Below are positions 10,693-23,220 of a DNA stretch of 64,000 nucleotides, piece by piece (within the stretch, counting starts at the first letter, position 1; the number at the start of each line of letters is the position of its first letter). This DNA is from Niebla homalea. Lineage: Eukaryota > Ascomycota > Lecanoromycetes > Lecanorales > Ramalinaceae. The DNA lies in contig JAHGAU010000016.1 in assembly GCA_019925105.1 (NCBI GenBank), positions 1,170,084 to 1,234,083 of the forward strand. Reading direction: 5' to 3'. The notes under the pieces are model-generated. The model was not told where the DNA came from. It did not search any database and was given only the letters and a program-made list of their open reading frames with translations. Made by a program: the position numbers and the translations under genes.

Positions 10693-12002
10693 ATGGCTCC
10701 AAACCCCACAGTCAGCGACCTTCTCGAACGACACCAGTACATCCCACCTTCCGTTTGCGCGCCACTCCATCATTGCTTGTGCATTCCTGACAGCGAGACT
10801 GACTCCTCCACTCTCACAGACACACTCTACCGTCATATACACCTATGCCACTGCTCTCGGAACTCGCCGACCATGGCATGGCTGCCCCTACCGTACTCAT
10901 CGGTACGTCATCCCTAGTTCCTTCCATCCTTCACCTCTCATGCGCTGCAACCATTCATCCAACCCTCCGCCTCCCCCATTCCACTAAAGACCAATATCCT
11001 GCCTTCCCACAGTCACATGCGCAGACCCGCGATGTGTCCCCGAGAAAATCTTCCAGCTCGGACCGCTTGGTACGTCCTCTGCCCCAATACCCCTCCACTT
11101 TCTACATACACCCACGGCCAGGATCTCGAATCATGGACGTGACTGACGCGGCCACCATTAGACGCCATCGTGTTTCGCAACCCCGGCGGCCACACCCGCC
11201 ACGAGATTCCCGGCCTGTTGAGCCTCGATCATTTGCTGGGCGGGTTCCAGGAAGTGGTTGTGATGCATCATACTGGTACGTCTTGATCGCTCCTCCCTCC
11301 CCCCTTTCTGCCCACTCGTGTGCGGGGGCCGCTGAGGTGTTGGAATCGGGAATGGGGGAGGGCTGACGTGGAGTGTGGATGTCAGATTGTGGGACATTGA
11401 AGTTCAAGAATGAGGGTGTGAAGGAGGCGTTGAAGACGAGAGGGGTGAAGGGGGAGGATGTTGAGGGGATGGAGTTTGGGGCAGTTGAAAAGTGAGTACT
11501 ACCGTCTTCTTTTCCTTTTCCTTCTGCGGGCGCAATGCGAGGAAGTGTGGAAGATCGGGTCAAGATCCAGGAGAGCATGGTGTGGTAGTTGGGTGGAAGG
11601 GCGGCCCGGGGGAGTGGAAGATAGAGGAGCGGAGGGTAGAGGAGTGGAAAGTGGAGAAGTAGAGGGTGGAAGAGCGGGGTGAGGAGGAGCGGGGTGGGGA
11701 GGAGCGGGGTAGGGAGGAGCGGAGCGGGTGGAGTGGAGTGGAAAGCCAAGGAAAGCGGAGATAGAGCGGAAAGGAACCAAGGGCGGAAAGAGAATTGAAA
11801 CACTTTCCGGGATCTTGGTCCGCAATCTCAATGGGGGAATCAGCAGCTGACATCCTGTCTCTTCTTTAGTCTCGAGCAGAGCGTCAAAGACGACGTCGCC
11901 ATCCTAAAGGACAGCTATCTCATCAGGCCCGAACTGAAGGAGCATATACGGGGATTTGTATTCGATGTGCAGAGTGGTGGGCTGACGGAGGTGCCCGTGT
12001 GA
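10693..12002 (+). CDS. Beta-class carbonic anhydrase
   Basis: Six exons: 10693-10736, 10820-10902, 11013-11069, 11162-11275, 11386-11491, 11870-12002; 178 residues in one frame once five GT-AG introns are removed. The start MAPNPTVSDLLERHQ is typical of short fungal beta-CAs. Zinc ligands and catalytic pair are present: Cys-Ala-Asp-Pro-Arg (TCADPRCVPEKIF) and His-x-x-Cys (MHHTDCGTLKF). DAIVFRNPGGHTRHEIPGLL lies between. The protein interconverts CO2 and bicarbonate; no targeting peptide is visible, so it is probably cytosolic. The last intron (378 nt) is far longer than the others and contains a purine-rich tandem array. The N-terminus is compact compared with plant-type enzymes, as in the small fungal group. 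Confidence 0.93.
11575..11765 (+). repeat. Purine-rich degenerate tandem array inside an intron
   Basis: The plus strand is almost all purine, with imperfect repeats of a roughly 16-nt unit, GGAGGAGCGGGGTGGG, best seen at 11670-11735. It lies in intron 5 of the carbonic anhydrase gene and explains that intron's unusual length. Such tracts can form triplex structures; that is inference. Confidence 0.7.
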
Positions 12003-12409
12003 GGTAAGATGCAATGGTCTGAGATGTGTGTGGAAAGAAGAGCAGATATCCTTGTGGCAAAGACTGGTAACGAGGGAACAAGGACGTAGCGGGGTATGTT
12101 CTCTCATTCATCAATCAACAGTCCCATGTGTCGCCCTCCGTTGTTTGGTGTATGTCAATTTCTGGGAGATGGGTCACCCAGCTCCATGCTGCTACTATAC
12201 TTGCAGAAGATGCTCCAACAGTGCCTCTCTTTAACGTGCAGATAGCATTTGCATGCCGCTCATTTTCGCACCGAACCATTTCTTGCTTCTTCTCGATCCG
12301 GCCACGTTGCAGATTAAATGTGGCGTCTTCGACCCACGCCACTCCTGCGGGCGCTACTATCGCAACATCCGAATGATGCATCTCCCTTGCTTGTTTCCTC
12401 TTCCACCCT
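12003..12409. other. Convergent intergenic region
   Basis: The region lies between the 3' ends of the carbonic anhydrase and the S41 peptidase-like gene and should hold both terminators. Short overlapping frames have no recognisable motif. Confidence 0.4.
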
Positions 12410-15226
12410 TCACCCCCTGGACGGCCTCGACACCCCATACTTGTATTGGAAATTAAAGTTCGCCAGGTCCGGATTCGGGGGCTTCGATTCCAACGCCGCG
12501 TTCGCCTTCACGGGCGTCTGGCATTCCCTGATCGCCGCGTTCGCCGTCTTGCTGATGCAGAAGCCGCTCTTATTCGCCTGCGCCTGGTGACACACCGGGA
12601 AGCGTGGGTCCCGACACCGTATATTGGCTGGGTTGTTGCATTTCGTTGCGCAAGTCGGTTGGGTGGTCAATTTGCCGAGACGGCACACGGGCGATTGGAA
12701 ACACACGTCTGTGCCGGTGCATTTGTGGCAGGATGTTAGGTCGAATGCTGCGTCGAGTTTGTTGGTGGAGGGGGTGAGAGGGGTCGTTGCGAAGGCGCCG
12801 GTGCCGTCGTCGGGGGAGCGTTTGGCGTGATTGAGGCCGCTGAGGGCGAGGGCGCCGACGGCGGTGGGGGCCGCTGTTGGAGACGATGTGAAGAGGGCGG
12901 TGGCCGTGGGTAAGGGATTGGAAAGCGAGGGGCTGCCTATGCAGAGGGATGGATTGCGGTAGAGGGCGTCGATGACGTAATTCCAGAGGTTGATGTAGTT
13001 GTAGATGGTCTGGTTAGTGTAGAAGATGCGGCAGTCGGCGGCTTCGTAGGTGAATTGGAGGGGTGGGCCGGTGGGATTTTCTTTCCGTATGGCGTCTTTC
13101 AGGTTGAAGCCGGCATAGGTATAAATGAAGTCGACGTCATCGCGGCCGGTTGGGAGGGAGGAGGCGACGCTAGCGTTGAAAGTGATGGCTTGGTCAATGT
13201 CGTCGTCAAGGGTGAAGGCGTCGTATTGTTCGGCCCCGCGACTACCGCCTACCGTTTGCATGGGTCTAAGCATGGGCTGGCCTCCGGCAACGATGGTACG
13301 AGCGCCTCCTTCGTGGTGCATCTTTTCAACAAATCTTGCACAAGCGGATGAGCAGAATCCATCAGATAGAATGATGACATCTTTCGCGGCAAAAGGCGGG
13401 CCTGCTGTTGTTGTTCGGTTGCCAAATCCGAAAACGACGATGTCTCCTGCTCCCTCATCATATATCACACTGGAGAGGTTCTCGCGCTGGACTGTGGTGA
13501 AAAGATCGCCATGATCCGGGTTTGGTCCAAAGAACTCGCCGAAAGAAGTGAAGTTTTGCCCAGTCGCTGCATTAAGGTAGTCTGTTGCAGTCCAATCTTT
13601 GGCAGACAAGACCTCATATGGCGGGTCCATCTTGGCAGGATCGGTCGTGTCATAGTAGTTGGTGAAAGTATTGCCTAGAGCATCAACCGTTGATTGCGCG
13701 CGGAGCCTCGACCCCCCGAAAGGGTCGATAGTTGGGAAGAACTCTTTGAAGGTATCTGTTGCCAACAAATCGTCGCCACCAGTGTTTCTTTGCACATCGA
13801 TGATCACCCGAGTGCACTTGGCGGCTTTGACCTTGGCGATGAAGTCCTGAACCGTAGTTGTGAAAGAGACTGCATTCTCCGAATTGGATACAAAGCTCGG
13901 TATGCTCAAGACGCCGGTCAGTCCGTCGTTGAGCATGTAGCCCGTCACGACACCACCATTAACATCCCCGAGATCGGGCTGAGCCACGATAGGATCAGGG
14001 GGAAAAGCAATGCTGTCCCAGGAATCACCTGAGTCAGTATCGCTGGAGTCACTGGCATCCGTCGCAGCACTTGCTCCAGCGGCTGTAGTTGTTGCAGCAG
14101 CAGTCGCGGCAGCAGTGGTCGCTGCAGCGGTCGCCAAGGCGGCATCACTGTCTGAGTAATCGTCGGCAGCGGGCGTGGAGTCGATGCCGAGAACAAACCA
14201 ATCGTAAAATTGCTGACCAGTCTGAATGAGAGGGGAGTCACCCGGGTCAGCAAAGATGCTGAATTGCGCAAGCCATGGTAGGTTGTCCTCGACCGTTCCA
14301 TTTTCAAATGTGAAGGTAATGTTGTCTCCAGGGTAGAAGATGGCAGAACCCTCGAAGGTGCTCAAAGTTCCCTGAACATCGCTCACTGCACTCGACATCA
14401 ACGAGTTCCAGTCAGCGTTCGGCTCGATGCCACCAAATGCTTGTTGTTTTGCAAAGGTTTCAAGGAATGTTGTGGTATCCACCCCATTGATGCCAGTGAC
14501 GGCAGAGGGGAGCCAGTCAGCATCGTCATTTTGGGCCTCGATCAAGTCGTCTGGGAAGAAGGATCAGCGAAGATAGTTTTCTTGAGAGGACCGAGGACTG
14601 GACATCTTTACCAATGATGAAGGCTTTTGGCAACTCGAGGCCATTGCTGGACACGGAGACTAAGCCGTAGGGGCTTCCAAAGGAGAAGACGCTCAGTATA
14701 CCGTAGATCAATTGAATGTGGGCATCGTGTGTGGAAAGAAGAAGCTGTTGCAGCTCAAATTCGAAATCATATTCATTATTGTAGCTCTTCGCATTGACTT
14801 TGTCCTTGATCTGATCCAGACCACCCAGAAGGTCGACTGGAGGCTGCTGATAATCTGTGGGAGGATCTTTCAGGTAGGCTTGGGTAGTTTGCAGGTCAAG
14901 GGTGTCTCTGTAGTATTGCAGGAACTCGAGGGCAATGGTGTCGTTGAAAGGTACGCTGACTAGACAGGCATACACGTCGCTGGCCAGGAACAAATCATCT
15001 GTGGACGAACAGTCAGGGTATGGTTTGAGCATTAGTGGCAAGGCTTCTTACAATCCCCGCTGAAGAAATCACATGCAGTGCTGGAATTGTCTGTGGCCCG
15101 ACGCTGTGGTCGCGGTCTGGCGTTTGCGCTTGCGGGGCCCAATGAGAGAATCAGTGATAACAAAAAGATTAATTTCGCAACGATCAGGGGTATCGAGGGA
15201 GCAGAACGAGTAGTAATGAAAGACAT
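12410..15226 (-). CDS. Secreted S41-family peptidase-like protein with Cys-rich C-terminus
   Basis: Three exons, 15226-15052, 14998-14612 and 14550-12410, with introns of 53 and 61 nt, give 900 residues. The start at 15226 opens a clear signal peptide: LIVAKLIFLLSLILSLGPAS. The middle carries an S41 core: CTRVIIDVQRNTGGDD (substrate-loop region) and DVIILSDGFCSSACARFVEK, whose Ser in SSAC is the likely nucleophile, as in the CPAF/UstP-like fungal group. An Ala/Thr-rich low-complexity linker precedes it. The C-terminal 100 residues have about ten cysteines (SCHKCTGTDVCFQSPVC and onward), perhaps an extracellular binding module. Fungal relatives include secreted proteins and processing peptidases in RiPP gene clusters, but no precursor or cyclase gene is nearby, so I infer only a secreted peptidase or peptidase-like protein. 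Confidence 0.88.
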
Positions 15227-16559
15227 TCTAGCAAAGATGCGAATCGAATGCGCTTCAAAAACAGCAAAAAACAGCAAAAAACAGCAAAAAGCAGGGACAA
15301 GCAGCAGGGTAACGAGCGATACTTCAACACAAATATCATTGAGGGGGCATTCGCCTTTAATGACATTTCCTAAATTGACTCCTCCACTACGAGTAATCAG
15401 GCACCATAAGGCTGCAGGATCGAGGGCATGAGGCTCGGAATGTCTCATTGGAACGGTGTGAGACTCGCACGTCATTGGCTGACAGTTTTGCAGGGCATGC
15501 GTTATTGCTAGTCGAATGTTTGTCATCACTAGTAACGCTACAATTAGCGCAAAAGTCCGCTTGCGGCGAAGCATTAAAGGGGGATTTGCCACATGATGAG
15601 GAATTCCCGACTGAATACATGGATCTTTGCAAGTTACCGAGTCGTGCTTGACTTGTTGAAATTTAGAGCGGCTGTTTGCTGTTATGCAATCAAGAAGCGA
15701 AGACTGAGAATTGTCCAGAGGCTCAGCCCGAGGGCCCGGCGTTGTAAATGAAGGATTAGGTTCTTAAGGCCACCAACGCTAACAGATCAAGGGCCATTAT
15801 GTTGTAGTCTCGGCTAGAATGCCACCGTCAGATCAGGCGTCCCACGCTAGAGAGACCCGGGAAATGAGGCCAAGCATCGGTACGATAACAATACGAGATC
15901 CAGACGTACCTGCGGGCTACGCATCATGATGTTGAACGGTCACGGCGAAGTAAAGTACCTATGTCGGACGTAGCAGCTCAGGCAGAGGTCCACACGGCTG
16001 GGAGAGAGTTGAAAAAGACATCTAGCGACGTGGTTGGAGCGTCCGCACGTGTGCTTTTAGTAAGCTTACAGCATTCACATCTAAATTATTGAAAGTTGGG
16101 AGAGGGAGTCACCGCGGCGGGGTTCTTCGGCTGTTCCACATTTGAAGTCTAGAACTAAGCCACAGACGGAAATGATTCGCGCTCTCTGATTTTTCTGTGC
16201 GCTTTTTATAGTCGCAATTTCCACATGTCACTGTATAGCCTCATGCAAGTCTATGTGACGTTACAGCAGACATCAGGCGGTGCACGGTGTGAAAAGAAGG
16301 TAAGGTATCTCTATTTCTACGGAGATGATATCCTCCACATAAAGATTGTGTGGTATGATCGTCAGCCGAACGTGGCGCCAGTAAGGATTTAAGGATCTCC
16401 AGTGGCGATTGTATGCCTGCATCGTCAAACTCAATGCGACGTCGCTGTCATCTGCTCGCTTCCGTACCCATGCATGCCCGTGCAACATTGACATAATCAA
16501 ATGACATAGTCAACAACTCCAAAAGTCGCATTGCCCCTTGAGATTCTCTGGCCCCAAGT
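15227..16559. other. Divergent intergenic region, 1.3 kb
   Basis: It contains the promoters of the S41 gene (minus) and the STAND gene (plus). A small tandem repeat is listed separately. Open frames between 15384 and 15651 are short and overlap on both strands; I do not support any. Confidence 0.4.
15256..15297. repeat. Short (CAGCAAAAAA)n tandem repeat
   Basis: About three and a half copies of a 10-nt unit, CAGCAAAAAA, lie 30 nt upstream of the S41 start codon, probably in its 5' leader (read as TTTTTTGCTG on the coding strand). Confidence 0.75.
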
Positions 16560-19500
16560 ATGACAGGCTTGGAGGTATTGGGTGCCATCAGCGCCGTCGC
16601 GCAACTCATCGATGGTGCAATCAAAATCACTACGGTCGTGAACGACGTGCGTCATGCCGATGAAGAGAGAGCAACGTACAAGGCGCTCTGCGATGGCTTC
16701 CTAGGTAATCTACGTCAGCTCGAAAAAGGCCTCAAACTTCTGCAAGAGCGAAAGGACGCCTCGCAAGATCAAGAAAGGCTCTACTATGAAGGCCTTTTCG
16801 TCAAAGAAGCTTCGGGATCACCGACGATCGGCAAGCAGCAGGGTTCGCTGGTAGGACTGCAGAACGCCCTGAACAAGATGAAGTATGAAGTTCGAGAACG
16901 TCACGGACTCAGGAAGGTCTTCTTGAAATTCAGATGGCCGGTAGACAAGGACAAGTTAGGGGCTATACTGCGTGAGCTACAGGAATGGAGGTCTCAGCTG
17001 GAACTCGTCCTCCAGACCGAGCAGCTTGAGATTGCACTCGACCACCTGAAGCTGACTCAAGAGGTGAAGAAGGATACTGGCCGTATCGACGATCGGACAA
17101 AGGGGATCGAGGAGACTGGCCAAAAGACGAACGAGCAATTGTCAGCCATGCAAGATGGTCAGAGATATCTTAGAGACCGAAAGGAGAAGAAAGATCGCGA
17201 AGCCCTGCATATGGCTATTGCCGAATGGGTCTCCCGTCTCGATTTCAACGGTCGGCACTCCCAAGTTCAGGAGAACTGTATTGACATCAGCGACTATCTC
17301 ACATCGTCTCCGGAATTCAAGGCATGGCAATCGGGCCGACGATGGATCCTTTTCTGTCACGCAGAACCAGGAGCAGGGAAGGTATGATGTTTCTGTGCTG
17401 AAGCTATCACACCAGGCTGAAGGCGTCTAGACCATGCTCAGCTGTCTGGCTGTGGATCATCTAAGGAAGTCCTATGAGAATGCCCAAGTGCCCGTGCTCT
17501 GCATCTACCTCAACCACAAGGAGCAAAACACGCAGACACCCGCCAATCTCATCGGAGGTCTCTTGCGACAGCTGCTCGAGTACCGTAATTACGCTTTCTG
17601 TTCCTCCGATCTTGTTGACTTGTACAATCGGAAAGGCAAACGATCTCGACTGACCAAGAACGAGTTACAGCAAGCTTTCTGTAAAGAGATTGTCGCTCAT
17701 GAGCGGTACGTCTCTCATCGTCGCTGGGGACTCAGTGGCTATGCCTGATCCTATGCTAAGAGAAGGACACAGGGTCATTGTTGTGGTTGACGCCTTGGAC
17801 GAAGGCTCTCGAGATGCACGGCACTTCTACCAAACAATCATGCCTGACTTACCACTCGACCAGCTGAGCGTGATGATCACTTCACGAGAGCGCCCTCCTG
17901 AGAAAGATAAAGGTATTCGATGCGATTTCTGTGATAAGAAGCCGCTGAGTGTGTTCTATCGTTGCGACGAGTGTTTCGATCCTTCATTTGACCTCTGCTA
18001 TTCTTGCCAAGCATTGGAGCGAAGTTGCGGAAAACCTGGCCACGATCTGCATGAGAAGTATGACCACGAAGAAATATACCTCAAAGTTGACCCTCCCGAA
18101 AAGGTGGTTAGAGACTTTGTAAAGGCACAAATACATGGCGACATCGTGGCGAAGCGCAGTGGCCGCCAAGGCCTCGGTCTCTACAAAGAACAGTCTGGGA
18201 CCACGTTGCTCGGCCGGCTCTGTAAAAGACATCCTGGACTGGAGGATCGAATCGTTGACGTTGTTGTCGCTAAAGCCGACAGCAAATTCCAGCTGGCCAA
18301 ATTGTACATCGATACACTTAGGGAGCAGCTGAATGAGGAGGATGTCGACACTGCTCTGGCTCGGCTACCGCAAGGATACGGCGAAACATATGACCAAACG
18401 GTGCAGAGAATCATGTCCAAGAGTGCGAATATCTCTGGGGTGGCGCTTTCCGCGCTCTCTTGGGTCGTCCACGCGCATCGCCCGCTAGATCTGCCCGAGC
18501 TTGAGCACGCGCTCGCAATCAAGCTGGGAGCCGAGTTCTCTCTGAAAGCGACTTACGATAAGGAGACACTGCTTGAGATTACTGAAGGGCTTCTTGTTGT
18601 TGAGGCTGATGACAAGGCAGTCAGATTGACCCACTACACCGCTCAAGAATATTTCAATGATGCAGGACGGAAATGGCTCTTTCAAGATGCTTCGGCCTCG
18701 ATAGCACGGGCCTGCCTCCAATACTTCAACATCGAGGCGGTCTCCAAGCCATGCTCTCGCGATCGGGAAATGGAGGAAGTCGAGAATAGAAAGCTTGACT
18801 ATCCTTTCCTTTCCTACGCGTACGAGTACTGGGGTAAACATGTACGAGAAGCTGGGTCCAATCCTGACACATTGAAGGACGTCCTCGAATTTCTGAAAGA
18901 TGACGTGGCAATTGAAACACTGGTACAAGCCCTCTGGTACATCGAATCGACAGAGTCATCTAGGTGGGAGATTAGGCGAGGTGCCAATGCACTTCATGTT
19001 GCCGCATGGTTTGGATTGACAAATGTGCTTACCGATCTCAACTCGAGCGGACTTAACATCAACGTCAAGGACCCTGGCCACGAACAGACTCCATTGTTGT
19101 ACGCATCAAGACGTGGTCATGCTGACACTGTCGCAGAGCTGATCCACCTGGGTGCGTCACTGAACGTCCGAAGTGCTAGAGGCGACACAGCCATCGTGGA
19201 AGCCGTGCGAGAGGGTCATGCATCGGTAGTTCATGTTTTATTGCAGCATGTTGAGGTGAAGATCAATGATCCGCAGATTTGGTACTATGATCGTACCATA
19301 CTCATGGTAGCAATCACAAACGCCAATACTGAGATTCTTGATGCTCTACTGGCACGAGAAGATGTAGAAGTCAACCAAGCAGATCTCGATGGTTTCACCG
19401 CTCTCCACCTCGCGAGTCAATATGGTAATGTCAGCACCGTCAAAAGCCTCCTTGCACACCCGCGAGTCGACGTCAACGCTCGAAATACATATGGTCATAC

Positions 19501-20881
19501 ACCCCTATTCCGCGCTGCAGTGTGTCAAATCGAGCAGTCTGCTATTGATATCTCCGTCCTTCTCCTTGATAAACGTGCAGAAACATCCCATCGCGACAAG
19601 ACCGGGGGTGCTACGGCAATCATGCGCGCAGTGGATTCAGGGCACATCCTTCTAGTCGAATCCTTGCTTGACCGGAAGGCATTTCGACTCGGCGAAATCG
19701 ATGAGCAAGGACGGGGACTTTTGCATGCGGCGGCCGTAGGAGATCAGTGCGAGATGGCTGAGGCCTTGATAGTGAAATATATGGAAGCTGACATCAAGAT
19801 TGACAAACCTGACAATAAAGGCAGAACACCGTTACACGACGCCTGCCGTACTGGAAGTCTGCCGATGGTACGCCTGCTGATCGAGTCCGAAGCTAATGCT
19901 CTAGCCCAGGATCATACTGATCGGAACTGTCTCGACGTGGCATGGCAGAATGGGCATTCTCACATTGTTGCCTATTTCACTGACGCAACTAATTCCTTTG
20001 CTCCTTCCTTCCAGGCTTTCAGAGAGAGCCCGGAGAATCTTCCCCTCTGGTCTCTTGCGAAGCTTGGAGAGAGACACCAGATCGCCTCAAAGCTCAAGCA
20101 GCGATCACTCCAAGCTTCCGAACGGGTGGATCCGGACACAGGCAACACCCCTGTATACTGCGCAATCACGTCCAACGACCCCACTATCCTCACCCTACTG
20201 CTCGAAGCGGACCTCTCCCCAAGCACGCCCAATGCGATATCGCGCACTCCCATTCATCGGGCAGCCATCGTACCCAACGTCCAGCTCATCGAGACCCTCC
20301 TATCCTATAAGCCCGACGTCAACGTTGAAGACAATGAGGGAATCACCCCCATCCGTCTTGCCTTCGCTAGCAAGAACTTCGAAAATGCTCTCTCCCTCGT
20401 CAAGGCCGGAGCAAATGTTAAACCCAAAGCGCTGATCCTCCCATTATTCTTCGAGGCCATCGAGTATGGTTACATCGAGGCCGTCAAGATTCTCATTAAC
20501 AAGTTCCACGCGCCCGTGCTTCTTAAGAATCAAAACGGTGAGAGCGCCTTGACGGTTGCAAAGGCGAATGATAGAGCGGAGATTATGAGGTTGTTAATAA
20601 AGAACAAGAGCGTCTATCATCATGAGAGGGTCCAAGGTGATACTGAGATCGAAGAGTTGGATCTGAATAAGGTGGATGCGCGGGGCGCTTTTTCAAGGCC
20701 AGAGGTTTGGGATGAAGTGGAGGAAGAAGAGAAGGAGATTCTAGCTACTCAAGAAAAGGACAATAAGGCAACTGACGACATCTGGCCATCACTGCAAGGA
20801 GTTGCTGATTTGGAAATTGGCGGTAGTCAGCATGCAAGAGTTGAGGATTCAAGATCGTCAGAGGCGAATTTGACAATATGA
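16560..20881 (+). CDS. STAND receptor: NACHT NTPase with inserted ZZ-type zinc finger and ankyrin repeats
   Basis: Three exons, 16560-17381, 17431-17705 and 17773-20881 (introns 49 and 67 nt), give 1401 residues. The first intron interrupts the P-loop codons: HAEPGAGK is followed after splicing by TMLSCLAVDHL. Order: a helical N-terminus MTGLEVLGAISAVAQLIDG like fungal SesA/HeLo-type death-inducing heads; Walker A at about 268-276; Walker B VIVVVDALDEG at about 367-377; sensor-like MITSRERPP at about 400. A ZZ-type finger follows (CDFC, CDEC, CYSC, then GHDLHEKYDH; about 415-470). After it come a winged-helix region (SWVVHAHRPLDLPELEHAL, about 590) and roughly a dozen ankyrin repeats from about 770 (NALHVAAWFGLTNVL) to about 1340. 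Likely an intracellular self/non-self or immune-type sensor. The frame is intact. Confidence 0.92.
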
Positions 20882-21736
20882 TACGGTAGTGAGAGTTCCT
20901 CGAGCTTTGCCGGGGCTGATGTGCAGCACCTATGTCGGAACACGAGGTGAGTATTTGCTATATCTGGAAAAACCTCACTCCGCACGACTCCGTCTGCCAA
21001 GATTCTGAAGAGTGGATGCTGAGTACGCTACACTCGAATACTCTCGATTGGGTAATTTTGAATATGTAATCATCATATTCGTGATCGAGTTAATTTCTTC
21101 TTCACCGTCGACAACTCTCTGTTTCCCTTTGCAGAAGTTTCTTCCCGGGTGTCAATTACCCATCATTGAGACTCATCACACCATCAATCTCCATTCTTTT
21201 GATGAAGGCCTTACGAGAGTTCACATGACCTTGTATCCGTCATCACTTCGGACTCTACACCGCCAACCTTTCGAACAAACGACATCCCTACCTCAGAAAT
21301 ACCTCATTATTTTAATCCTCCCTACGCCGCAGCACACGGAAGCAAGTTCTGGTCCGCTGACAGAGGCACCCATATATCACTCCCATCTAGGATTGAACTT
21401 TGAAACATCGTAGCCCTTTCACCTCTCATACTTCCCATATAACGATCGGTCACCCTTCGTAGTCAAAACAGCCAACACTCAAGCGACCTTCGCGATATAT
21501 CGAACACAACAACATTTGACTCGCGGGCCTTGAATCAGGAATTCTGACCAAGAAAGTATATTGGACTTTGAGTGAGACCACAGCGCATAATCCTGTCTTA
21601 CAAGATGCGAATCACGATTGCGACACTGCGCTAATCTAAGCCATCAGTCATACACCTTTCGAGCAATTGAGGCGAGGTGCCTTCTCCGCTAGCTATTATA
21701 TCGAGATTGCAACAGTAGACAACATTTGCGAGCGAA
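20882..21736. other. Intergenic, promoter region of the next gene
   Basis: A 133-codon frame at 21012-21413 has no recognised motif and shows the Ser/Pro/Leu-rich translation expected of non-coding pyrimidine-rich sequence. I see nothing else. Confidence 0.4.
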
Positions 21737-23220
21737 ATGACCTCACAGAACGACAAGAGCCTAGAGTCACATCTACTCATTCTCCTTGATCGAAGTACCA
21801 AGCTCCCAGATGATTGTCTAACACGCCTTTCAAAGAAGGTAGAAGCGCAAGACTTTACATTCAGGCTTGCCAAATCTAATCCTGCAAACTTCGCCACCAC
21901 TCTGGAGAAAGTCGTCTTGAGTAACATCCTGGCCTTTTTCCCAATCCTAGAGAAGACTTACCTCGCCACGAAGTTCCAGCATGGAGTCGAAGCTGCCAAA
22001 GCCAGACAGGAAGCTGCAGATGCACAACTTACACGTGAGGTTGCTGCAAGCGAGCAGGAAGGCGAAAGATCAGCGAAACGCCAAAGGATGGGTAATGGGG
22101 AGAATGCAGGTCGAGGCTCACGAAGCCCGTCGGTAAGCTCAGGGAGTTCAAGAGCAAGCTCGCCGACTAGGTCGCCCAATGAGCGAGCGAGAGCGGATCG
22201 ACACCACCAATACCGGTCAGTCCAAATCGAGACTGGAGAATCGTTAGGGACGGGAGCCATGGGATCGAATGACCAGGATCAGACCTACGAATCACTCCTC
22301 CTCAATGAGGACGAATTCGAACTCGCAATTACCACAGCTGCTCCCCCGGCGCTTGCAAGAATCAAAGAAAGTTGGAGTTATCTTGGAGACCCGCGAGACT
22401 TCCGACGAAAAGGCTTTCATTGCGAGCGTGAACAAGACATGGTCCTTAGCTACGTGATCAAGCTGGATTTCTTCATTCTGGGCCCCTTGGTCGTAGAGCA
22501 TTTAAGCCGCCGCGTCTGGATCATGAGTCAGATCGACTATCAACCTTCAGTAGCTGAATCGGCAGAGGTGGCCACCAGCCAGCATACCCGTCCATTCCAG
22601 CGCTTTAAGGCGTTGAAAGGTATGACGTGTGCAGGGACGCATGATTGGATCCAACGCGTGTATGGGGAGATACTCCTTTGGGAGTCTGTCCAGGCAGAGG
22701 TGGAGAAGAGATCTGACGCCATCCTGCTCGCTCAAAAAAAGTCCAGGATCTCTGATCACCATAAAATCCTCAAAAACTTGGCAAAGGAAGCTGCGGAGAG
22801 AGAAGGGTACAAGAAGCAAAAAGATATTGCCAGAATAGTCGGGCAATTCGAAAGGCACTTTTATGCTGGGCTCAGATGGCGAAATGTGGCTAAGGATTTC
22901 AAAGGGTCTGGCATCATCATCGCCTTCATCGTTGCAGGTACAATCTGTGGTCAATTCTCAATGGACTCCCATATACTGACCTCTTCATCTCTACAGGCTT
23001 CGGCGCCTCGGTGATTGGATCCAACCTCACAGAATACCAACGCAGATGTCTGGGCAACTTGTCTAGTAGAATGCCCAAGCTTGGTCAGTTAATACAGGCA
23101 ATGGGTGAAGATGCCTTGCGCGTCTACTGCGACTCGGGGTGTCTCCCGCCAGAGAGCATAGTCAGCGTCGAGGAGCTTGTCGCAAAGCATGCTGAATTTG
23201 CTGTCAATGATGACGTGTAG
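21737..23220 (+). CDS. Unknown two-exon protein with possible membrane segment
   Basis: Exons 21737-22937 and 22997-23220 flank a 59-nt intron (GTACAA...ACAG) and encode 474 residues. I do not recognise the family. Residues 1-100 are helical and charged (KLPDDCLTRLSKKVEAQDF). Residues about 105-165 are low-complexity Ser/Arg/Gln (KRQRMGNGE, then a run of Ser, Arg and Thr-Pro), possibly a nuclear localisation and disordered region. The C-terminal half is again helical with KKSRISDHHKILKNLAKEAA. Across the splice junction the sequence SGIIIAFIVAGFGASVIG is hydrophobic enough for one membrane helix or a buried helix. The clean junction and continuous frame support a real gene. Function is not inferred. 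Confidence 0.65.

Noticed and set aside
12128..12590. Several overlapping open frames on the plus strand opposite the end of the S41 gene
   Set aside because: They are antisense readings of GC-rich coding sequence or spacer, with no motif and mutually overlapping.
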